A stretch of DNA of 64,000 nucleotides, taken from the NCBI GenBank assembly GCA_015680685.1, contig MNCI01033409.1:360180-424179 (forward strand). Direction: 5' to 3'. Position 1 is the first letter of the stretch, and every line of letters begins with the position of its first letter. The position numbers and the translations under genes were made by a program. Of the stretch, positions 1 to 9,828 are shown piece by piece. Below the pieces are notes generated by a model. That model had not been told where the DNA came from. It saw nothing but the letters and a program-made list of their open reading frames with translations, and did no database searches. Source of the DNA: Gnetum montanum. Taxonomy: Eukaryota > Streptophyta > Gnetopsida > Gnetales > Gnetaceae.

Positions 1-260
1 TGTAGTTAGAGTTAGTTAGTTTCTCAACCCTTCACCCTCATAGCTTAGGAGATAAACCGAAAAATACCAAAAAAATCATATACCTCAAACTTGCTTAACC
101 ATACACCATGACACATACAAGCAAGCCTGGGAAGACAACGAACGATTAACCCCAAGCGTTCCTTGTGGCGTTTAGGCATTTAATCTGCGAAGTTCGACCG
201 AATCGTGCATGCTACGCTCGTTTCGTATGGTTGAGTGTAGGGGTACCTCGCCACTTGTCA
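1..260 (+). repeat. 3' part of an LTR-like repeat (copy 1 of a four-copy block)
   Basis: This block shares its layout with 1500-1727. Both have a tail reading gtatggttg-g-gtaggggtacctc followed by CCACTTGTCA or CCACTCATCA, and an upstream 'tacctcaa' stretch. On the opposite strand the same block recurs at 11426-11600 and 63842-64000. The end in CA at 260 fits the 3' end of an LTR whose 5' part lies outside the window. Several CpGs survive here that are TG or CA in the 11-kb copy. No coding potential was seen. Confidence 0.5.
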
Positions 261-868
261 ATTTTCATAATGTTTTTCAGTGAAACCTGTTTTTGTTACT
301 ATTGTAAATTCTTATACCCTCTTCAAGCATTTCATCCTATTTGAACTTTTTTCAATTTAATGGATCACTTATCTATTTTACCCTATTTGTCAGCCTTCTC
401 GCTAACACTCCTAAAGGTATCAATCTACCATAATCACAACCTAATCAAGTGTAACCATTGACAAGACAAGGCATTTAACAGCTATGTGTTACACATTGCA
501 TACTAATTCATGATTCTGTTGTGATTACAATGGGAAGCATGAACTAGAAAGGGGACTATCTTCACTAAGGATGATGTGATAGTACCACATGATGCACACC
601 ATTCATGATTGTTGGATCTTCTCTCTCACTCTTCAGTTTCCAAGAGGCGTAAGATATCAGTTTTATCCAAGGTGTTCACTTTTCTTATCATGAATATCCA
701 ATTCTGTAAATATTGTAACTTTGTACACTTGGGCACTCAGAGTCTGTTTGCTCCATTTGAGTTAGTTTGTATGTTTGTCTATAATCCCATACCTTCTCAA
801 TATTTTGTAAGGAACTTGTTCCCCCCCTTCTTCACTCGAGGATGAGTTTTCATTCAGTTGTGGGGGTA
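261..868 (+). other. Short spacer between two LTR-like blocks, ending in a polypurine-like tract
   Basis: About 608 bases separate the two LTR-like blocks. No convincing ORF is present. The last bases (about 855-868) contain 'gttgtgggggta', following 'ctcgaggatgagttttc'. This resembles the G-rich polypurine tract directly before the 3' LTR of plant LTR elements. A matching but mutated 'cagttgtagagg' precedes the minus-strand LTR-like block at 12240. No primer-binding site was recognised after 260. The layout suggests a short-internal, non-autonomous or internally deleted element. Confidence 0.4.
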
Positions 869-1727
869 TGATGGATCACATTTTTCGTCTGCTCCAATGT
901 TGGGTACCCAACATCAAAGCCTCAATGTCGAGTATCCTATGTCAGAGCCAAGATGTGATGTTGGATATCCGATGTCACAGGGTATATGCCAGCGTATAAA
1001 TACAGCGCTTGGGCTCACGATTTTGATATCAATTTTTGTCATAGTTAGTGAAGCTCTTGTAGTTTGTTTCTTCCAGAGTTGAAATATTTTTTCAGTGCCT
1101 ATGGTAGGAGTTTAAGTGTGTACGGATCTTTGTTTGAACACTGATGTATCTGAGCGTAGTAGTATAATGAGAATAAAAATGAACCCTTTTGATAATCCTT
1201 GTAGCACTGAGAATAGATTAATGTTTCCTTTAATGCACTTTACTTTCATGTACTTCACATTATGCATTTAAATTAAGCAATTAATTTCCAATTGTTAATG
1301 AACACAAGCACAACCACTTCGAGCATACATGTAGCACCTAGTAACTTAGGAATGCTTAATGTTTGGTAGCCTAGTAGCGGTATAAGTGTTCAAGATCTGT
1401 TCAGGAAAGTGGGACAGGTACTTGTGTTAGGCTAGCTAGGCAGTAGATAAATCAGATCCTAAATTACTCTACCCTTCATTATTGTTGTAGGTGATTAAAT
1501 TTATAAAGTTTAAAATGATAAAAATTATGTACCTCAATTACACTTAAACCATATCTTTGAGGTTCACAAGTGTAGTTGAGAAGACAATGAATGTTCTCAA
1601 CACCCATTTCACTTCCTAAAAGAACTAGCACACTAGAGAACTATAGGTCTATAGAATTCAACCGGATCGCGTGTGAACGCCTTAGTGATTCGTATGGTTG
1701 GGCGTAGGGGTACCTCACCACTCATCA
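869..1727 (+). mobile_element. LTR-like element end, TG...CA, 859 bp
   Basis: The block begins TGATGGATCAC directly after the G-rich tract at 861-868 and ends CACTCATCA at 1727, giving TG...CA ends. Read in reverse complement it follows the same order as 12240 down to 11426: the opening ATCATACC..CACAACTGA junction, a 'gcttgtgtt' segment, 'aagtacatga', then the CAACCATACGAAT block. It is therefore a relative of the minus-strand LTR at 11 kb. Short ORFs at 609-845 and 858-1082 in this area have no recognisable domain and I do not call them genes. Confidence 0.5.
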
Positions 1728-1879
1728 CATATGTATGCTTAATTATCATTAATGATGCACATCTATAATTTTACACATTTTGTAAAATGTAAAGCTTAAA
1801 AATTTTACATATAACAATGCTCAAAAATATGAAAATAGGTTCACACGCTACACCTTATTGGCCTAGCAACATTGCTCAA

Positions 1880-2180
1880 TGAATAGGAAGATATAATATA
1901 GTTAATTAAATAGAAAGGAGACCCATAATATAGTTCAAACCTAAGTCTTATGATAAGAGACATCTTACCATTACTCCAAGCGGTGATCCTTACCATTTAA
2001 AAATAATACCTTTATATAGAGAAAGAAATGGAGTGAGGTCTTACAATAATAAGCACCTTACCAACACTCAAAGAGTGATGGTCCCTACCACTAAATAAGA
2101 GTGTCCCACCACAAGATTGAACCTACAACCTTGTCACAAAGAGGTGTGTCTTGACTACTATGTTATACCCCTAGGTAGAA
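1880..2180 (-). repeat. Possible tRNA-derived SINE fragment
   Basis: On the minus strand the sequence contains tRNA-promoter-like pieces: 'taatggtaagatgtctc' (A-box-like) followed about 20 bases later by 'ttaggtttgaact' (B-box-like). A second set, 'tagtggtaggga' and 'gtaggttcaatc', lies nearby. The spacing is as in Pol III genes, but the boxes are degenerate and no tRNA fold, terminal repeat or target duplication was found. It could be chance in AT-rich DNA. Confidence 0.3.
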
Positions 2181-3236
2181 ATGAACTAGGTATTTATTTT
2201 CAGACCTCGAAAAAATATTAATAATAAGAAAAACAAATTCAAAGTACATCACATGCTTAATCAATGATTACTGTAACTGATACACTGTTAATATCAATAG
2301 ACCTTCTTTTCTGACATCCCCAACCCCCCCCCCCCCCATGCTTAATCAATGAGGAGAAAGCCAAATAGAAAGGATTAACTTTCTAATTTTAGGGATGTCT
2401 ACTCAAGTGAATAGTGTTACAATAGATGTTTTGAAGAAAAAACCAGGAAATTTAATTATTAGTACCTTCCTCTCTTATAAAGTTGGTATTTCACCAAAGC
2501 TTGTTGTTGCTATATCTAATCCTTTTATTATTTTAAGCTCAACCATAAATATTAAAATTAGTATGAATATTGTTACTTAGTAAGAGCTAACTTTACACTT
2601 AGCGTCTACCAAGTCAATTACAAAATGAAGTCAATAAGAGAATTGATTTTTACATAAAACTAGTGCACATTATTCAATGATAATTCTCATTAAAAAATTC
2701 ATCTCTTCATCTAAATTTATGATAAAAATTACTTATTTTTAGAAATAAAATCCAAGTAACAAAGTTGTTAGCTGTTGGAAAAAATCTCCATCAAAATAAT
2801 AATTCTCATAAAAAATCATATTGTTTATTTACTTGACAAAGTCTTAATAGTTGGCCTTTCAACTTAGATGAGATAAAAAAACCATGACCAAGAAAGCTCC
2901 TTCTCACCATTATAAAGATAAGATTATCTTACTGTGACTAAGAGGAACTCTCTTAGATAAGGCTGCTCAGTCAAAAGATAAGGTCAAGTCTCTTAATTCA
3001 TGTTTACCGTATGCAGCCATATTTGAATATGACTTCCTATCACCTATCAGTCTACCACCCAGCTTACAACTCCCACCTACAAACTGCATAGCGAAAAGAA
3101 TTCTGAAAGCAAACTTTACGGTAAAAACGGTGTTCCTTGAAACCGTGTAGCGTAGGGTTTCGAAAGGTAGCGTATCAAAAATTAAGATTTATAATAATAA
3201 TAAAAACTTTATGTTCATATCACACAGAAGCTTCTC
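2181..3236. other. AT-rich intergenic spacer with a C14 tract
   Basis: No gene or recognisable element was seen. The one notable feature is an uninterrupted run of 14 C at 2324-2337, followed by a repeat of the phrase 'catgcttaatcaatga' that also occurs just upstream, near 2252. Short ORFs here are AT-rich and lack domains. Confidence 0.4.
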
Positions 3237-3304
3237 CTTTTAAATTGAGTGGAATCACTTAATGGGAGTCTTTTTAAATTGAGTGGAATCACTTAATGGG
3301 AGTC
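3237..3304 (+). repeat. 34-bp tandem duplication, two copies
   Basis: Units 3237-3270 and 3271-3304 are almost identical, differing only in the first base. Each contains 'aaattgagtggaatcac'. The near-identity implies a recent local duplication. No coding function is visible. Confidence 0.85.
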
Positions 3305-3915
3305 TGCGTATTCTCGGGAATTATCTTCTCCATCCGATTTTCTGTCAATCTTTCTTTAAGATTGGTTCAGCTTATCTTATTGGGTTTCTTCCTTTTGAGA
3401 TCGGACGTTTCCGAAACTAACAACCCTAGTGAATTAAGTTTTCCTTCTCTACCTACTGTGAATTATGTATTTATACTCTTTTCTTTGTATTTATACTCTT
3501 TTACTATTAAGAAAACTTAGTACAACCCCCCATATCACACAAAGAAGCCCTTATGGTCCTACACATCTCACAATGAGAATGAGCATAGTGGATAGACGCT
3601 TACACGCTCTTCAATATGCTCATCATGTTCCAAACGCATACCAAGAAAGAACTTCAAACACAACACGTTTGCCCATTGACTATTCCCATCCCACCGTATT
3701 TTATTGTTTTCTCTTTCGTTGTGGATGATGCAGAGGAGGCTGATTTTGAACAAAGCCAGAACCATTGGAAAATGGGTAGCGTACCCATCCAAATTTTTAA
3801 ATTAAAAATATATATATATCATTTTCAAAGACTCAATGAATATTCAAAGACTTCATATTCATTCTGATATGGCAAGATTGTTGAAGGGTTATTGGATAAG
3901 TCAAAGTCTAACTTC
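3305..3915. other. Spacer without a supported gene
   Basis: Several overlapping ORFs of 74-87 codons occur on both strands (3296-3520, 3465-3728, 3568-3792, 3616-3867). None shows a domain, composition or context that supports coding. I see nothing else here. Confidence 0.4.
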
Positions 3916-3983
3916 TTTCAAGTGATTTTATTAGGGTTCAGGCTTGTGCTTTCAAGTGATTTTATTAGGGTTGAGGCTTGTAC
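3916..3983 (+). repeat. Second 34-bp tandem duplication, two copies
   Basis: Units 3916-3949 and 3950-3983 share 'tttcaagtgattttatta' and differ at two positions. The unit length equals that of the unrelated duplication at 3237-3304. Confidence 0.8.
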
Positions 3984-4220
3984 TTCGATTGCATCAAGGT
4001 AGGTCCCTTAAAGAATTAGTGTTTAAGCAAAAGCCCAATATCACCAGGGTTCGATTCCTCATTTTGCCAAGGCAGGATTCTTGGAGGGTTAGTAAATGAG
4101 CAAAAGCCTAGTATCTTTCCGAGTAATTGTGCTATTGCTCGCACTTTCATTCTATCAAAGTAGAGTCTAATGAATGAGCAAAAACCTAACCCTTTTCAAA
4201 TAATTGCATCAAAGCTTAAC
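3984..4220 (+). repeat. Degenerate repeat with a perfect Pol III B-box-like site
   Basis: The stretch repeats a loose phrase of the type 'gagcaaaagccta..' and 'tcaaagtagagtc' two to three times. Positions 4048-4058 read GGTTCGATTCC, which fits the tRNA/SINE B-box consensus exactly. A weak A-box-like 'tagtgtttaag' lies about 35 bases upstream. It may be a SINE remnant, but no tRNA gene can be folded here by eye. Confidence 0.35.
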
Positions 4221-4746
4221 TCCACATCTTAAAACCTGAAAAACAACCATCTTACCATCACTCCATTATTTTTTAATTTTCATATAACGAATATAAAATA
4301 CAAAGCATTGGTTGCGGTTAAGGTCAACCAAAAACCAAAAACCAAAAACCAGCAGCGAACATTCATCAATCCTTCCAAGTCTCATCTGTGCTGTCTTTGA
4401 GTGGGAGAAAATAAATTAAAAAGATAGGCAGGGCCCACCACGGAAGCATGTCCAAAAAGGATAACCCCGCAAATGGGGGGATGGGTGGGCCCCGCCACAG
4501 CCACCAAAAGTCCCCAATGAATTTTACGCGTCCTTTTCTCTAAACCGCAATAATTACACGGGACAGCTTGGATACAGAATCCGATCATTTTTTTTTTCCC
4601 ATTTCAATTAACCAAAATAAAAATAATAGAAATCTGGCTCTTCCTGATTTCAATTTCTTGATTTTCATGGAAAAATCGTAACTCAACACAAGTTCGAGAA
4701 TATCACTTCCAGAATATTGAATATTCAGAAAGCGCAGATCCACACA
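4221..4746. other. Upstream region of the RING gene
   Basis: This is the transition from AT-rich repeats to the gene. It contains a short (ACCAAAA) simple repeat near 4328-4350 and then a clearly more GC-rich segment (about 4400-4580). The ORF 4382-4588 on the minus strand has no recognisable domain and is probably spurious. Confidence 0.4.
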
Positions 4747-4753
4747 TATATAT
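4747..4753 (+). promoter_or_regulatory. Candidate TATA box of the RING gene
   Basis: TATATAT lies about 120 bases upstream of the first possible ATG (4868). This would leave a 5' untranslated leader of roughly 85-90 bases if transcription starts about 30 bases downstream. The sequence is also a simple TA repeat, so the call rests on position. Confidence 0.4.
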
Positions 4754-4867
4754 CTGTAGGAATGATTCAGCGGTTATTGTAATAATTTCGTTTTTGTTTT
4801 TTGCTTTTTTTTTCGCAGGCGTTGCAGCGGTTAGGTTTGGTTTAGCTGCTGCTGTATATTGGCCGAG

Positions 4868-4961
4868 ATGAACCCTGAAAATGCAGCGGTTGTCGAAGGT
4901 GAAGACGAAGACGAAGACGAAGATGAAGGTGAAAATGAAGGAGCCGATGGATCAGAATCTG
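4868..4961 (+). CDS. Candidate first coding exon (acidic leader) of the RING-finger gene
   Basis: An ATG at 4868 opens 31 codons rich in Glu and Asp, with an alternating E-D run, up to a G|GTAGTG splice donor after 4961. If joined to the acceptor AG at 7523-7524, the frame (phase 1) continues into the large exon and gives a protein of 438 residues with this acidic N-terminus. If the earlier AG at 7497-7498 is used, the same ATG reads into a stop at 7504-7506 that overlaps the ATG at 7506, so this exon would be an upstream ORF. Unspliced, it ends at 4988. The donor and the in-frame join are visible; which acceptor is used is not known. Confidence 0.55.
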
Positions 4962-7524
4962 GTAGTGCATTTTTTGTGTTCTGGCAGTAGTCAAATCATG
5001 AGTAGCGTCTGTTAATTTGATAATTACTCTGCTGCTGTTGTTTTGCGTAATTTTCGTTGCAACTTTTTATTCGACGGATTGGTATTTTTGGTCAAACGCA
5101 GCGGATTTTGTTCGGTTCGGGCCATGATGCGATGAATTCGCTATATATTTCTGTTTCTTGTCTGTATTTGCAAAATGTAGTCGCGAGTGAGACACAACGC
5201 AAGCTTTGAAGCGCAATGAATAACGCGGATGGAAGGAATCATGCGCGCGGTGTTCATTGTGTCTGGTTTTTGCGCGCTGGCTTTTTGAGGATCTAAAGTA
5301 TTATTATTATTATTATTATTATGATCGATGATGATGCCCTAGCTAAGTCGAGCAAAGCGAAGCAAGCATCTTGCTGCCGCTGTTGTTGCAGCATAAAAGA
5401 TTAAAAGCTCTTTTGTGCTTGTGTTGGCAATTTTGTTGCTGCAGCATTTAATGAATTCCTGCGGTTTTAAAGCTTTCCATGTCCGGCTTCCATTACTTGC
5501 CGACGTTGCTGTTGCTGCTTGATAAGGACAGCAGATGAGGTCTGCCGTTGTTGTTTCGTAAGCGATTTGCTCGTTTACATTTCATTAATTGGATGTATTC
5601 TACTCTGTTTTTTTTGTCCTTCATGGATTTTATTCTTGCTGTTGATGTTGCTTTCTTCTTTTCGCCGTTGCGGAGTTAGCTAAGCAGTATTGTGAACCAG
5701 CTCTGTGGATGTGAGGACTTGAACACTTCTTGTTTCCGTCACAGAATTCCTGGTCGGTTTATGCAGCGCTCTCGCAAATCGTTTTCCTTTTAATACTTTC
5801 GCCTTTCGTGTGTTGTTCGTTTGAAAAGGGAAAAACAGATCATGAGCGTTCGTTGGATGGAAAATGGATATGCGAGGCTTTAAATTTAGGAATTTTGTGT
5901 TGCTACACGGATTTTGCTTTCCGTTGTTTAGCCAAAATCTTGAATTTGTGATGTAGTTGAGGATTGTCGTGCGCTCGTTCGAAAAGTAGTGTAAAATTAG
6001 GCGCACTGTATATCTATCTGAATTGTCCATGTCATTTGAACGATTTGTTAGGTGACAGGATCAAGTCTGTGCACAAAAGCTTTGTCTATTCTTTGTGGCT
6101 GTACAATCTAGCTGAAAAATGGTCCCTGCTTCTAATTTGATAATACTCAGAATATAGTGGATTTTAGCTGTGCCGCGATAAATCTGGCAGTAGTGCGGGT
6201 TTCCCCATTTTTGCTGAGGTTGTGAAGGAAATAGCATATTTATTTTTTCTCTGTGATCCGATGTCTCTGTGAGTAATGGCTTCATTTGGGGGCAGTGGAG
6301 CAGTGTTCGGTTCATTGTCTTGTCTAATTTGTTGCTGATTTCTTCGGTCCTGGAAAAAAAGGGCCATGTTTCGGTTGATTTGTCTTGTCTGATTCTGGGG
6401 GATTGCATGTATAACAAAGCCCGCGCGACCGCTTTAGAAATTTTATCCTTGTGTGAACGAAATATAATGACCTTCATTACTTGGAAATATCGGCATTCTC
6501 TTTGTAATCATCGGATTTGTTTTTGTTTTTTTTGGAATTGTTCGTTTCTGAACGATAGAGGTCGGGTGTTTTCCACAGCAGCTGGAAGGTTCGTTTATCT
6601 TATTGCTTCCTCTCAGCGGCTTTCTTGGGTTTTTAATGGCTGAATTGTTGTCCTCTTTTTGCAAAGCAATTATGGCTTTCCAGGGTTGCTTTGCTCGATA
6701 GGAAATGAAATTCATTTTCTGTGAAATTTGGCTTTTTCTCAGTTTATTATTGGTGAATGGTAATCCTTCTGAGAATCTTGTCTGTTCGAACATGCAAAAA
6801 TAACCCAAACGACAAGCTCTGTTGTCTGTGGAGCATTGTGCGAATCATACAGGCGTGCAACTTACTAGCAGAGTAGTATCTCAGCTATTTTTCAGTTTTA
6901 TATGTGTATTGTTTAATGCAAATTTGCCTGAAAAGTTTACTATCGTTTTGTTGGATGGGGTGACCGTCATTCCGAGCAATCATTGTCGTTCCGGAATTTC
7001 TGTTGTTTGATATGTAAATGAGCGAAAGGTTGGTGTGCTGTCTGTCCGTTGCCGTAAAATTTTCAGGGAATTGCTTGGTAGCGAAATTTTTTCATCTGTT
7101 TTTCTGCATTTGTAATTTATTATTGTTTGTGCCAGATAAGATTGTCTTGCATTTGTAAGTTCGATATCCGCAAATCTTTATCAGCATAAGATTTTGCATA
7201 TTAGGTGGCAGGGTGCGACTGTTCCCTTTGGTGGTTATTTAGCGGCCTAAGATATTGAACGGCAGAGGAACAAACAGAGGTTGTAGCTTTGTGGCCAACT
7301 CATTTCCCAGAAATGTTTATGTTAGATAAGAAACTAGCATCGTTTTTGGTGCAAGCGAAGAGGCTGATAGGCTCTTGGCTATATGTATTTTTGAATTGCA
7401 GTTAAAAAACGCAAAACTAATAGAAAACTGTAGTATAGTAGTTAAATATTTGTGTTCAATTTGCTCGGAAGATTGATAAATTTTTGTTGAAATCTTAGGT
7501 CTCTGATGCGCTATAATGTTCCAG
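4962..7524 (+). other. Long intron of the RING-finger gene (2,563 bp)
   Basis: GT at 4962 and AG at 7523-7524 bound a T-rich stretch without convincing coding content. A (TTA)n microsatellite occupies 5299-5322. A second acceptor, with a better pyrimidine-rich lead, is AG at 7497-7498. ORFs of 116-138 codons on either strand between 5680 and 6810 overlap one another, lack domains and look like by-products of the mildly T-rich intron. No transposon was recognised inside, in contrast to the DNA downstream. Confidence 0.55.
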
Positions 7525-8747
7525 GTAAAATGGCAGCAGCTGGAGTGGCAACACGAAGTGGACTTCATTTGAATCTGCAGGACTTGATGAAGGAAAGTGA
7601 GAATGGAGAAATTGTGGAGGAAGAGGCAATTCCTAGGAACAGTCGTCGTCACAGTAACAGGATGACGATGCGCTCGATTCTCAGAATCGGCAGTCTCCGA
7701 GATGCAACAGTTCCGCGCAGAACCCTGTGGGAGGTCATCCAGTCCGAGAATAACAATCATCACAAATGCGTTGAAGAGACCCAATCCCAGAACCATTGCA
7801 GTACCCACAACATTTGGAGAGCGATGCGGCATCTCGGACGCAGCAGGGACAACTCCGAGAACGAGGAACAGGAACAGGAACAATCCATACATCTCCTAGC
7901 GGATAGGTCACCTTCAGTTCTGGATTCATCCAGGCTCAGCCATGGAGAAGCCGAGGCCAGTGGACCCAGGGTATTTTTGGTTGCAGAAGACTCGAACTTG
8001 AATCAAGAATCGGAATCAGCAACCATGGATGGAGGTAGTAATATGAGGACGCGGTGGAGAACACTAATAGATAAGCTAAGCCTGCGCAGTATGGCTTGCT
8101 GTGGTGCTTCACTGCAGATGTCAGAGCAAAATCTCAACTCCGCAACTTCTGCTTCTCAGCTCCTCTCCACAGAATCGGATGACCCAGAAACTGCTGCACA
8201 TACCCCTAACAACAATTTCGTTCAGGTACACATGGTCAGCCAAACCGAGACCAATAACACACTCTGCGATGATAATAGGGAGGAGAGAAGGCAACTAATG
8301 GCGTTTTTTGAGGGTTCCCTTGAGGCAGAATCAACTTCGGGAGGCATGAATTTGGCTGCAGCATTGGCAGCAGAGAGGCAGCTCAGAGCTGTTAGAAACG
8401 ATAATAATAATGAAGCAGAATCTGTTCCCAGATCCCCTTTCAGGGTATCTCTCATGTCGCTGCTTGAAGAGGGGGATGAGGACATTTCTGAAAGAAGAGG
8501 ATCTCTACAAACAGAGACTACTCTACGATCTCTGGTAATGGAGGGTGGTTCTGAGAATACTAACGATGGTGCAAATGAGGTGGGTGTGGATACAGTTTGT
8601 TGTGTGTGCATGGTACGGCGCAAAGGTGCCGCTTTCATTCCATGCGGGCACACTTTTTGCAGGTTCTGCACCAGGGAGCTCTGGGTGGGGCGTGGATCAT
8701 GCCCTCTCTGCAACCGTTTCATTCTGGAGATTCTTGACATTTTTTGA
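7506..8747 (+). CDS. C-terminal C3HC4 RING-finger protein, probable E3 ubiquitin ligase
   Basis: The large exon codes 413 residues from the ATG at 7506; another in-frame ATG lies at 7530. Residues 365-402 form a RING-HC finger with Cys365, Cys368, Cys380, His382, Cys385, Cys388, Cys399 and Cys402, all ligands present. The chain ends ILEILDIF, 11 residues after the last Cys. Further blocks are TLWEVIQ near the N-terminus, a basic segment near 170-185 (RTRWRTLIDKLSLRS), NLAAALAAERQLR at 282-294 and RVSLMSLLEE at 313-322. I recognise this arrangement from a plant family of RING proteins, but cannot name the member. The rest is polar and probably disordered; no signal peptide or membrane segment was seen. 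RING-HC proteins normally bind an E2 and pass ubiquitin to substrates; the substrate is unknown. GC content and codon use differ sharply from the flanking transposons. The reading frame has no defect. Confidence 0.93.
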   Translation: MRYNVPGKMAAAGVATRSGLHLNLQDLMKESENGEIVEEEAIPRNSRRHSNRMTMRSILRIGSLRDATVPRRTLWEVIQSENNNHHKCVEETQSQNHCSTHNIWRAMRHLGRSRDNSENEEQEQEQSIHLLADRSPSVLDSSRLSHGEAEASGPRVFLVAEDSNLNQESESATMDGGSNMRTRWRTLIDKLSLRSMACCGASLQMSEQNLNSATSASQLLSTESDDPETAAHTPNNNFVQVHMVSQTETNNTLCDDNREERRQLMAFFEGSLEAESTSGGMNLAAALAAERQLRAVRNDNNNEAESVPRSPFRVSLMSLLEEGDEDISERRGSLQTETTLRSLVMEGGSENTNDGANEVGVDTVCCVCMVRRKGAAFIPCGHTFCRFCTRELWVGRGSCPLCNRFILEILDIF

Positions 8748-8776
8748 GTTGTAACAGTGCTTTGTTTGGCTTCTGC

Positions 8777-8782
8777 AATAAA
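8777..8782 (+). terminator. Polyadenylation signal AATAAA
   Basis: A canonical AATAAA begins 30 bases after the stop codon and is followed by a GT-rich stretch ('gttgggtctggtgtgctgtgg'-like), as expected for a plant 3' end. It would give a short 3' untranslated region. Confidence 0.6.
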
Positions 8783-9680
8783 GTTGGGTCTGGTGTGCTG
8801 TGGAGATCACTGCTGTGTTTTACTGGTTGTTTTTCCCATTGATCTTTTGTTCATTTAGTGGTTAGGCCATTGTTTTTATTTATTGTCTTAAAGATGCACT
8901 GAGGTAAATCATGGAATTTGATGAAGCACAGTTTCAAAGTTCGATTTGAAGCTTAAATAATTTTTTATGGAAGTTTTAGTATACTTTATCCTTGCAAGAA
9001 TGCTGAACAATATTCATCAGTTAAGACGAGTTCAAGGTTCTTTTGATTGGCCAAAACAAAACAATTTGCTTTAGGATTACTGTAGGTTGTTGTTCAGGAT
9101 CCAATGAAAATTGACTCAATTGCGTTTAAACCTTCTGTTTTGTGATTAACGCTTTTACAGAGGTTACTACCTTTCAGCACTTTGAAGGAGCCTTCTCTTT
9201 TTAAATTTCACACTCAAAATTTAGGGGATGAAGATCAATTTTGTCCATTGGTTTTAACCATTAGTTATGTGATTTGCAGTCTTAGGATCACTTTTCACGA
9301 GGCATCATATTCATATTCTTATTCTATGACATCGATTGTGATAATTTTGCTGATCTGGCTTTTTATCAATTGGTCAGTTTGAAAGGGTCAACAGGTCATA
9401 TAAAACTGCTTTTGACATTCGACAACAAAGCCACGGTTTAAGCCAAGATGCTTCTACATACTGCGTTTCTAATACGGTAGGATAAATGTCTGATGCAAAA
9501 CAGAATCAAGAAACTATTATTCAGCTTTAACATACAAAATGGCTGTCAAATTGCGTGGGCAGAGATCATACGGAGTAGGTTTCTTAAACTTTGTTTAATA
9601 CAAATGTCAGTTCTAAACAGGGTAAACAGTGTTGGTTTTGTTCTTATTGGCAACCGAGCTGATCCATTCAATGGCTTGTT
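8783..9680. other. Spacer downstream of the RING gene
   Basis: Nothing with coding support was found. Base composition is intermediate between the gene and the transposon field. ORFs 9182-9382 and 9493-9768 have no recognisable domain. Confidence 0.4.
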
Positions 9681-9828
9681 GAATATGGTATCACTGGAAA
9701 CCCATGTATCCAATGAAAATTGTTACCAGTTTTTAGACTGTTGTGCGACTTTTGGAATATGGTATTAGTGGAAACACATGTAACCAATGAAAATTGCCAC
9801 CAGTTTTCAGACTTTTGTGCGACTTTCG
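9681..9828 (+). repeat. 74-bp tandem duplication, two copies
   Basis: Units 9681-9754 and 9755-9828 both run from 'gaatatggta' through 'ccaatgaaaattg' and 'gtgcgactttt/c'. About ten differences have accumulated, so it is older than the 34-bp duplications upstream. Minus-strand ORFs at 9668-10009 and 9733-9969 run through it and look incidental. Confidence 0.85.

Noticed and set aside
2324-2337. C14 run as a functional element
   Set aside because: A homopolymer without neighbours of interest; it could also be a sequencing artefact.
6061-6477. 138-codon minus-strand ORF (with overlapping ORFs on both strands to 6808)
   Set aside because: It lies inside the RING gene intron, overlaps an equally long plus-strand ORF, and shows no recognisable motif.
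7317-7892. 191-codon minus-strand ORF across the start of the RING exon
   Set aside because: It is the antisense shadow of the RING coding exon and intron end, has no domain, and lies opposite a well-supported CDS.
8222-8740. 172-codon minus-strand ORF over the RING domain
   Set aside because: It is a complement of the conserved RING exon; its composition follows from the coding strand.
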